Positions 50,201 through 54,872 of a DNA stretch of 64,000 nt are shown here, piece by piece. The position numbers and the translations under genes were made by a program. Numbering within the stretch: position 1 is the stretch's first letter; each line of letters opens with the position of its first letter. A model generated the notes under the pieces. The model saw nothing but the letters and a program-made list of their open reading frames with translations. It was not told the origin of the DNA and did no database searches. The DNA comes from Takifugu bimaculatus (taxonomy: Eukaryota; Chordata; Actinopteri; Tetraodontiformes; Tetraodontidae), in NCBI GenBank assembly GCA_004026145.2, contig CP034989.1, positions 2,131,134 to 2,195,133 on the forward strand, written 5' to 3'.

Positions 50201-51673
50201 GAATTGCGTTGAAATAAGAGCTCTCACAAGTACAAGGAAGGAACCAGCCAGTTTCTATTCAGGAATTCAAGATAGGTCAGTAAAAAAGGAAGGTTTACCA
50301 TCGACGTTTGATCATAATTTTAGATTTGTCTTCTATTTTCAGATTTTCCCACACAAATCATGCAGTTACACAAAGTACACATTTTTAAAAATCAAGACGT
50401 TTACCTCGTCTGCGTTGTTCAAGAGTCTGGTTTTATATTTCGATTTCGTTTTCTGAGGAAAACGCCCTGAACCTGCCTGCAGAAGGGAGGAGGAATTTTT
50501 CCCACGCACGCACGCACGCACAGTCGTTGAGTTTTGGAATGATCACGCAAAGGCAAAGATCGATGGATCGAGATCAGGATAACTTTTATTGTCACCACTT
50601 TTAATAAAAAAAAAAAAAAGTCAGGCACGTCCAAACCAAGTCCTTGGATGGCGCAATCCAGCGGGTTTTCTGTCCTGCCAGGTTGAAAATGCATTCAGTG
50701 GGAGAGAAAACCCGGCTGGAGTTTTCTTGGACTGGGTTTGGACTTTGCTTTCGATCGTCACAATCGTGATGAAGGTTGTACGTGTGAACAGAAATGATGC
50801 ACACTCACTTCAAACGATGTTATTAAGCTGGTTTGGGAAAATTACGATTTCATTTAATATTAATTAATGGTATGCTTATTTTTTTTAAAACTAAATTACT
50901 TTTAGCTCTGCTATCTGCCAGCCACAAGCATCGCCGTGCGTCAGTGAATGCGCATCATGAGCCAGGGGAAGTATCCAGTGCTCTGCATCCCGAAGGTGCT
51001 GATGAAGAAGTTGAGGACCGTGGTGAAGAAAACCACGACGGTTGTTACATTGTTCAGGTAATCCAGACGTTTCTGCTGGGCGCCGTTGTTCAGATCCCGA
51101 CGGCCTGTGGTTACCACACAAGTCCAAACACACACACACACACCAATTGGGTAAGAAAGCACATTTAGTAATGCACAGATCACAAATGTTGCCATCATTC
51201 AGCATCAAAAACACCCAGAGTCTTTAAAACACTGAATTTATTCAAATTTTCATGATGATTAACAGGATGTGGCTTTCCTTTCAAATGGTTAGTGCACGAA
51301 TAAGAAAGAAAACACGTGAAATGTGCTTGACAGCACAGCTGCACATATATGGCACACTGATGTTATTGCACAACTGGATAATTATAGAAATGATCCGATA
51401 AAGTGAGAATATTTTAGTTGTATTACAGCTTAACTTTTCAAAGCAGTACTCTGTGTGCGTGTGTGTGTGTGTGAGTGTGTGTGTGTGTTTGTATGGGGGG
51501 GGGGGGTCAAAAGTGGAGTCGAGCCAGCAGCCAGCGGAAGAATCCAGTCCTCTTAGATCCGAAGAAGCTGACAAAGAAGTTGATCACCGCAGTAACGAAG
51601 ATGACGCCCGTAGCAAGGTTATTCAGGTAGTCGAGTCGTTTTTGATTGGACACCACATTCAGGTCTCTGCGGG

Positions 51674-51750
<77 letters not shown>

Positions 51751-53293
51751 GCTCTCATGTACATACAATACAATAAATACTACTACCACTCCTGGAATCA
51801 TAAGAGGAAGAAGAAAATATATTCGGGCACCAACAACATTAAACGTATAAGAAATCGTTTATTTAATCATACATTTATGTTCTAAGCCTTCCCCAACTGC
51901 AAATGCCATGAAGGTAAAAAGAACATATTTAATAAGATGTAGACAAGGATTTGGGATTTCGGTGATGTGGCCGACACAAAAGTACCAAAAGCAAAAGTTT
52001 GCTGGTATAAACTAAAGGTTAGGAGCATTGTTTAACTTGTGTAAACCATCACTGAAAGTAATCAGTAAAATTAGCCAAAGAAAATGACTGCAACATGGAC
52101 CTCTTGTTCGTTTCAGACCATATAAATCTACGAGTTAGCTACCAACAGGAAGGCTGCATCTTATTTAAGCAGTAATACAAAATAAGCATTAAACGGACGA
52201 CAGATCCGCTGTAATTGTAAATATATAAAAGTTAAAAACGGAATATCAAATCCTTGCGTTTGGCGTCCTCTAGTGGAAAATTACATGAACTTCATAACTA
52301 TTTGTGTGTGTGTGCGCGCGCGTGCGTGTGTGTGTGTGTTCAAAGAATGAAACGCTGCAGCAGCCATCGTAGGAAGCAGCTGCGCTGTGTGCCGAACGCG
52401 GCTTTGATGACATTGATGATGAAGGTGAGGAAGATGATGCCAGTGGTCAGATTGTTGAGGAGGTTTAACGCCCGCTGACAAGAGTGAAGGAAGGCCAGCT
52501 CGACCCGAGCTGCACGCACACACAAACACACACACACATACACAGAGTTGACCCTTTGACCTCAACCATTTAAAGAGGATAAAAATTGGAAGTAGGTCCT
52601 GTGATACATGTTAGTATTTTGAGTGTAATTTAGACAAAGTTCATGTAACAAACCTTCCTAACATAGTTTTTTAAATAAAATTCAGAAATGCATCCTGGCA
52701 AAGAGGCCGGTGCGCTCCATCCCAAAGACAGAGATGAAAATGTTGGTGACAAAGACGAGGAAGATGACAATGGTCACGCTGTTGTTCAGGCTGTCTAGAC
52801 GCTTCTGATTGGCCTCCTCAGTGACATCGCGCCGAGCTGCAACACACACGCACACACACGCACGCGCACACACGCAGCAATAACAAAACAAAAATAACAA
52901 TCCAGACTCCATCTGATTGATTATATTTAAGTGAATTAGTGGGTTAGTATATACGGTTAATGCATGGGTGTTTGGCAAAGCATAGGGTGAGGGACTCACC
53001 GATGATGATGATGAGGATCCCCGCCACTATCTGGAGGGCCAGGGAGAAGGAGATGAGTGTCAGCACTGCAATGTAGTACCTGAGGAGGAGGCGAGAGCAC
53101 CGAGTTTGTCATTATTTATTAAAGGGGATGAGTGCAGAAGCAGCGATGCTTCATACCGGTAGCCAGCTCCCTGCTCGATGACGGTCTTCATGTGTGTGAT
53201 GTTAGCCAGGAACAGAGCCACGTCCAGCATGCCCTCGGCCACCGTCTTCTTTGTGGCATACAGGTTCATGTTCAGATTTGGGGTCGAACCCCC
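29987..53293 (-). CDS. ninj2: ninj2-like gene with two upstream exons and eight alternative terminal exons
   Basis: Ninjurins are small two-pass plasma-membrane adhesion proteins; NINJ1 oligomers rupture the membrane in lytic death, NINJ2 is a relative that oligomerises differently (established knowledge). Upstream exons 53157-53293 and 53000-53079 encode YATKKTVAEGMLDVALFLAN and TM1, closest to NINJ2. Downstream on the same strand lie eight exons, each starting two bases into a codon after AG, so any of them restores an Ala or Gly codon after the G left by the TM1 exon. Each has its own stop. The order from the 5' side is A, B, C3, D3, C2, D2, C1, D1. The exon with the start codon was not found. 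That one locus uses all eight is inference; distal exons may be orphaned duplicates. Confidence 0.7.
30552..30718 (-). CDS. ninj2: ninj2 terminal exon C1
   Basis: Protein identical to C2 and C3. It lies about 22 kb from the TM1 exon. The acceptor AG follows 40 TG units. Confidence 0.78.
30721..30801. repeat. (AC)40 at exon C1 acceptor
   Basis: Uninterrupted AC on the plus strand, TG on the gene strand, abutting the AG of exon C1. Confidence 0.97.
30940..33523 (-). mobile_element. hAT transposon copy 1, 2584 bp
   Basis: Ends are CAGGGGTCGGCAACC and GGTTGCCTACCCCTG, a 15-bp inverted pair with one mismatch, typical of the hAT superfamily. Subterminal GAGCC/GGCTC repeats are seen at both ends. 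The 8-bp flanks (TTCTAAGC and GTCTACAG) share only TCTA, so there is no clean target duplication. Confidence 0.93.
31296..33305 (-). CDS. hAT transposase, 669 aa, intact (copy 1)
   Basis: Cut-and-paste transposase of the hAT type, related to the domesticated GTF2IRD2/ZBED-like proteins. N-terminal BED-like zinc finger (residues about 61-85: CLICGEKLSNNKKSNAERHF then QSKH); catalytic-domain Asp in SIACDESSD and in VSTDGAPSMRG; C-terminal hAT dimerisation region (FGSTYLCKQVFSSMNIIKSK). The full frame has no stop or frameshift, so the element could be autonomous or recently active. Transcription runs opposite to the plus strand, like ninj2. Confidence 0.9.
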   Translation of the reverse strand: MSHQRQQPSPSLAGGTTAGTPTTVSMKRAQKRKNSEENREFNAAWTSAFAFTANDAGLPACLICGEKLSNNKKSNAERHFQSKHLAFAEKYPTEDERQRAISELQRQAEERKLSFKKWISSPQSTTAASFLAAQEIVKRGKPFTDGEYIKETFIQISEHLFSDFKNKNEIVQKIKDMPLSAKTVKDRTIKMAANISSNQIDDINSAQAFSIACDESSDVNDIEQIALLCRYANANGPQEELIELIPLKGQTRGQDICDAVVSCLKDKGINTTHLVSVSTDGAPSMRGAQKGFVNLLQKSLGRDLMTFHCIIHQEALCAQTFPPECVEVMNLVIKIVNKIIANGLSHRQFCSLLEEVENTYSDLLLHNRVRWLSRGEVLKRFAACLEHVKTFLGNKGLGYPELEDPSWLEKFYFMVDMTSYLNMLNKNLQGQGSTALHMLEEILAFERKMTVFARDVQNGTLSHFPSLREFKEANNHINCDYFHRAITAMQAAFEKRFSEFRKEKQTLSFPVAPLNSDPSLLNTSAFTGVSKPDREIELADIADKVLWVNKFKSLSADLEEVVRQRATLAKEHKWSDMEKLSQPDKLIFATWNAIPDTYINMKRCAFGVLSIFGSTYLCKQVFSSMNIIKSKYRSRFTSETLQSCVKMKVTSYSADIGKICREMQTQKSH
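33524..33787. repeat. 264-bp spacer between hAT and unit 2
   Basis: Unclassified. It contains short inverted motifs (CTTAAG, TTCTTAAG, ATTCATCAATC with TTGATGAATC) and ends TTGGTGAATCTGGCCC. It may be a small non-autonomous element or foreign flank captured at the duplication joint. Repeated at 43998-44261. Confidence 0.6.
34327..34560 (-). pseudogene. degraded SPRY remnant of TRIM2
   Basis: Same remnant as in TRIM1 with about 70 bp deleted, so that the early PRY-like part runs straight into EVSFYDADTG. YEFGDSLAITPVATSKV lies in another frame (frameshift after the IEFHISIKD stretch). Confidence 0.75.
34595..35647 (-). CDS. TRIM2: finTRIM-like RING/B-box/coiled-coil protein, 350 aa
   Basis: Paralogue of TRIM1 and near twin of TRIM3, with the same MASSCEELL start and splice context. 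All eight RING ligands are kept, but the first zinc loop is two residues shorter (CPICQLTELVTTPCGH) because of a 6-bp deletion absent from TRIM3. B-boxes, coiled coil and the early stop before SPRY are as in TRIM1. It is nested between ninj exons C1 and D2 on the same strand. Function unknown; a truncated TRIM could still dimerise through the coiled coil and be a ligase or a dominant-negative partner. Confidence 0.8.
   Translation of the reverse strand: MASSCEELLMCPICQLTELVTTPCGHSYCKACITEHLSSTDEPVCPLCKEALPPQLELKVNTALQNLVQHFSNITVRSDGETPAEAWEVTCDMCCEPKLKAQWSCLKCVASYCQHHLEQHQREATFEQHQLVDPVSNLEARVCRDHNKLLTSFCEKDQTCVCATCLKENHLTHEVVPLEHAFREKKEHLVCVVSKIEAKEASQRSRMEELKCSAEQSKREWEKEVEEIDQAWNSLAACLQRGHTELAKQVQERQKAAQVKNDRLVASLEQDIAKLQRKRGELELILQKGDQMDLLQNFTSLSKVPRTTRGQFHSSLNNDAYLVKNSVERMQAKLSEEMEKLKNNILLSTP
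36114..36412 (-). repeat. 3' LTR of the gypsy element, unit 2
   Basis: 299 bp on the minus strand from TGACGACC to CATGACA, preceded by a purine tract (ATGGGTGGGGGTG) that would prime plus-strand synthesis. Confidence 0.75.
36691..37615 (-). pseudogene. gypsy integrase C-terminus joined to RNase H (unit 2)
   Basis: Two overlapping frames: AGPFTVLHK/HVNLMKPYF (integrase GPY/F-type module), then directly VLAAPQFDKPFILQVDAS (end of RT and start of RNase H), then after a shift KLYTDHNPLTFL and ENVMADALSRAF (rest of RNase H). The RT palm and fingers are absent. Confidence 0.85.
37539..38696 (-). pseudogene. gypsy integrase fragment (unit 2)
   Basis: Contains an HHCC zinc domain (HDIAGH ... CHTC), and catalytic-core Asp in LIIDCVGPL, Asp in VQSDQGSNF and Glu in HPESQGALERF. 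The frame is cut off from the protease frame by a shift at about 38690 and from its own C-terminal module at about 37540-37615. Confidence 0.9.
39347..39604 (+). mobile_element. solo LTR, unit 2
   Basis: Same LTR at the equivalent position. The right target repeat has mutated to AATGC. Confidence 0.85.
40462..40625 (-). CDS. ninj2: ninj2 terminal exon D2
   Basis: Protein identical to D3, with the same acceptor and length. Confidence 0.8.
41026..41192 (-). CDS. ninj2: ninj2 terminal exon C2
   Basis: Protein identical to C3 (one silent difference seen, CGCGG against CGCAG on the plus strand). The acceptor AG follows about 40 TG units. Confidence 0.8.
41195..41275. repeat. (AC)40 at exon C2 acceptor
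   Basis: Same as at C1, same length class. Confidence 0.97.
41414..43997 (-). mobile_element. hAT transposon copy 2, 2584 bp
   Basis: Exact positional counterpart of copy 1 at +10474, with the same ends and flanks. It was copied by the tandem duplication, not by a separate insertion. Confidence 0.93.
41770..43779 (-). CDS. hAT transposase, 669 aa, intact (copy 2)
   Basis: Protein identical to copy 1. One silent base difference was noticed (CACGCCGCA against CACGCTGCA on the plus strand, in the N-terminal part). Same BED finger, catalytic Asp motifs and dimerisation region. Confidence 0.9.
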   Translation of the reverse strand: MSHQRQQPSPSLAGGTTAGTPTTVSMKRAQKRKNSEENREFNAAWTSAFAFTANDAGLPACLICGEKLSNNKKSNAERHFQSKHLAFAEKYPTEDERQRAISELQRQAEERKLSFKKWISSPQSTTAASFLAAQEIVKRGKPFTDGEYIKETFIQISEHLFSDFKNKNEIVQKIKDMPLSAKTVKDRTIKMAANISSNQIDDINSAQAFSIACDESSDVNDIEQIALLCRYANANGPQEELIELIPLKGQTRGQDICDAVVSCLKDKGINTTHLVSVSTDGAPSMRGAQKGFVNLLQKSLGRDLMTFHCIIHQEALCAQTFPPECVEVMNLVIKIVNKIIANGLSHRQFCSLLEEVENTYSDLLLHNRVRWLSRGEVLKRFAACLEHVKTFLGNKGLGYPELEDPSWLEKFYFMVDMTSYLNMLNKNLQGQGSTALHMLEEILAFERKMTVFARDVQNGTLSHFPSLREFKEANNHINCDYFHRAITAMQAAFEKRFSEFRKEKQTLSFPVAPLNSDPSLLNTSAFTGVSKPDREIELADIADKVLWVNKFKSLSADLEEVVRQRATLAKEHKWSDMEKLSQPDKLIFATWNAIPDTYINMKRCAFGVLSIFGSTYLCKQVFSSMNIIKSKYRSRFTSETLQSCVKMKVTSYSADIGKICREMQTQKSH
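43998..44261. repeat. 264-bp spacer between hAT and unit 3
   Basis: Copy of 33524-33787 carried by the 10.47-kb duplication. Confidence 0.6.
44801..45034 (-). pseudogene. degraded SPRY remnant of TRIM3
   Basis: Identical in structure to the TRIM2 remnant, with the same deletion and frameshift, which therefore predate the 10.47-kb duplication. Confidence 0.75.
45069..46127 (-). CDS. TRIM3: finTRIM-like RING/B-box/coiled-coil protein, 352 aa
   Basis: Near twin of TRIM2 without the RING-loop deletion (CPICLVTYTELVTTPCGH). Complete RING, two B-boxes (CDMCCEPKLK and CRDHNKLLTSFC) and coiled coil; stop before the SPRY remnant. Nested between ninj exons C2 and D3. TRIM2 and TRIM3 show only a few other changes, such as an R/H exchange in the stretch after B-box 2. 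Confidence 0.8.
   Translation of the reverse strand: MASSCEELLMCPICLVTYTELVTTPCGHSYCKACITEHLSSTDEPVCPLCKEALPPQLELKVNTALQNLVQHFSNITVRSDGETPAEAWEVTCDMCCEPKLKAQWSCLKCVASYCQHHLEQHQREATFEQHQLVDPVSNLEARVCRDHNKLLTSFCEKDQTCVCATCLKENHLTHEVVPLERAFREKKEHLVCVVSKIEAKEASQRSRMEELKCSAEQSKREWEKEVEEIDQAWNSLAACLQRGHTELAKQVQERQKAAQVKNDRLVASLEQDIAKLQRKRGELELILQKGDQMDLLQNFTSLSKVPRTTRGQFHSSLNNDAYLVKNSVEQMQAKLSEEMEKLKNNILLSTP
46594..46892 (-). repeat. 3' LTR of the gypsy element, unit 3
   Basis: Duplicate of 36114-36412, with the same purine tract. Confidence 0.75.
47171..48095 (-). pseudogene. gypsy integrase C-terminus joined to RNase H (unit 3)
   Basis: Identical structure to 36691-37615. Confidence 0.85.
48019..49176 (-). 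pseudogene. gypsy integrase fragment (unit 3)
   Basis: Identical translation to the unit 2 fragment. Confidence 0.9.
49827..50084 (+). mobile_element. solo LTR, unit 3
   Basis: Same as unit 2, including the mutated right target repeat. Confidence 0.85.
50941..51104 (-). CDS. ninj2: ninj2 terminal exon D3
   Basis: 164 nt: two bases, 53 codons and a stop. The split codon becomes Gly: GRRDLNNGAQQKRLDYLNNV, TM2 TTVVVFFTTVLNFFISTFG, tail MQSTGYFPWLMMRIH. Acceptor AACCACAG; a short TG run lies about 25 bp upstream. Confidence 0.88.
51507..51673 (-). CDS. ninj2: ninj2 terminal exon C3
   Basis: 167 nt: two bases, 54 codons and a stop. Loop ARRDLNVVSNQKRLDYLNNL, TM2 ATGVIFVTAVINFFVSFFG, tail SKRTGFFRWLLARLHF. 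The acceptor AG directly follows about 36 TG units, with no separate pyrimidine tract. Confidence 0.88.
51676..51748. repeat. (AC)36 at exon C3 acceptor
   Basis: Same position, about four units shorter. Confidence 0.97.
51888..52339 (-). other. between terminal exons B and C3
   Basis: Unique AT-rich sequence after the array ends. At its right edge, just downstream of the exon B stop on the gene strand, is a CA/CG repeat (about 52303-52338). Confidence 0.6.
52340..52509 (-). CDS. ninj2: ninj2 terminal exon B (diverged)
   Basis: 170 nt: two bases, 55 codons and a stop. The loop is unlike the others (ARVELAFLHSCQRALNLLNN); TM2 is LTTGIIFLTFIINVIKAAFG and the tail TQRSCFLRWLLQRFIL. Acceptor GCGTGCAG after a TG repeat; a CA/CG repeat follows the stop. 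Confidence 0.88.
52682..52836 (-). CDS. ninj2: ninj2 terminal exon A (proximal)
   Basis: 155 nt: two bases, 50 codons and a stop. It reads ARRDVTEEANQKRLDSLNNS, then a hydrophobic helix (VTIVIFLVFVTNIFISVFG) and tail MERTGLFARMHF. Acceptor GTTGCAG after a TG/CG repeat. Being closest to the TM1 exon, it is the default candidate. Confidence 0.92.
53000..53079 (-). CDS. ninj2: ninj2 exon encoding first transmembrane helix
   Basis: 80 nt, from one base completing Arg to a single trailing G. It encodes YYIAVLTLISFSLALQIVAG then ILIIII, matching NINJ2 TM1. Acceptor CCTCAG, donor GTGAGT (strong). The trailing G sets the phase used by every terminal exon. Confidence 0.95.
53157..53293 (-). CDS. ninj2: ninj2 exon encoding amphipathic/adhesion region
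   Basis: 137 nt: 45 codons in phase 0 plus CG. Acceptor TTTTCAG, donor GTATGA. It encodes NLNMNLYATKKTVAEGMLDV through EQGAGYR, the amphipathic helices preceding TM1 in ninjurins. The internal Met codons are not taken as the start because the homologous frame continues upstream to the acceptor. Confidence 0.93.
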
Positions 53294-54840
53294 CTGAAAA
53301 TGAGAAACGAAGATTCCAACCCATTATATATTTCTGTTTTTCTCTGCAGATTTGCGTCATCACAGAAATAAACTGCTGGAATTCATGGTTTGTTCTTGTG
53401 TTGTCGTCATAAAATAGGGCAGCAGAGGGCAGAAAAGACCGAGATGGCGCGGTTGTTTACGAAACTACAGTCGCACAGATTATACAAATATTGCCTGAAT
53501 CGAATATAAAAGAAATAGATGTTTAGAGATAGGATGTAGGGAAAATTAGAATAGAAAAAATTAAGTAAAAAAGCAGCCATTTACCACAACCTCAAGTGCA
53601 CTTAAAGAAGACATATGTGCTATGTGAAGGCAGTCATATACACACTCAAACTTGGTACTCGTTGTGCTTTATGATCTCATTTGGCTGTAATGTGTTTCAC
53701 TCTGAAATAAACAGCAATTATTCAAAGACGCAGCTTTACATTATCAGACGTCTGCTGCCCTGCTGCAGTACAGGTACTCCAGGTACTTTTTAAAAAACAA
53801 GCTAAATCAACAGCACCTACACAACCTATAGTGTCTGTTTTTGAGTGTAAAGCTATAATAATGGTTGAAAAGGGTCTATTTTTTCTGAAGAAAAACAGCA
53901 GAGCAACAGTTAACATGCCAAGTTAATACTATTGTAAATATATTTTGATTTCTTGATTTCCTTTTGAGGGAAGCATAGTAATTTATATGTTTTCATACAC
54001 TCTTAAAAGTATTTACACGTCTATTTAAACTGATTTTAGACAACAAATCAAATTAGACACGTTAACAGTTAAACTTGAGCAATAATGAGGCACTTTGTTG
54101 ACGCCTCTAGTGGTGAAAAAGCGAAACTCCCAGCTCTCTTTTTCAGAACTTCTTTTATTAAAGCGAGATGATCCATAGAATGACAAAAGAAAACACACAT
54201 TTATGGTGCCTGAACAAATACAAACACTCTCTGCTCTTTCATTTCAGGCTTGTCTGCACACAAGTGGGTTTCGCAACAGCGCCGCAATGTTTACGTCCAT
54301 TCATCCTTTCAGTACTGGCGCACGGCCGTCTGTGGGCAGGATTTGGCAGGTGCGCTTAGCTAACAAACAGTTTTAGCTGATGGTTCAGAAAACGGTGCTA
54401 CGATTCCTGGATCAAAACTTCAAATGTTGACGTTTTGGACGTGGGCAAACATGGGCCGAGCAGGAACAAGCGCATGTTTCTTTGGTATTTTAGGATAACC
54501 TGCACCTCCAGGTCTATCCAAATGTTTATCCTGGGAAATCTGATTAATCATCCCTCTGTGCGTCGCAGTTGGGCTGTACTGCTGTGACCTTCTCCGAATC
54601 AGAACGCTGTGCTCGTTGTGATCCGGGAACCCTTTGATTCGACGTTATCTGGTCAATCTCCAGATCAAACCGTCCTCCATCCTGGCCTTTTCGTCACAGG
54701 CACGACAGCAGCAGAGTGGGGAAAGAAGGTGAAAGGGTGAAAAGACGACGAGTCGGGAGAAGAAGGAAGGAGGAAAGTAAAACCGACAGCAGAGCGGGAG
54801 ATTATATACGTTTTCTGGATTGGCTTATTTCCACTGGGGA

Positions 54841-54872
<32 letters not shown>

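Larger units (their letters stand above)
44262..51887 (-). repeat. tandem array unit 3 (TRIM3, gypsy, solo LTR, D3, C3)
   Basis: Nearly identical to unit 2 at an offset of 10474-10481 bp, including the same frameshifts in the gypsy element. It ends at TCTAAGC, where unique sequence begins instead of a hAT element. Confidence 0.9.
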
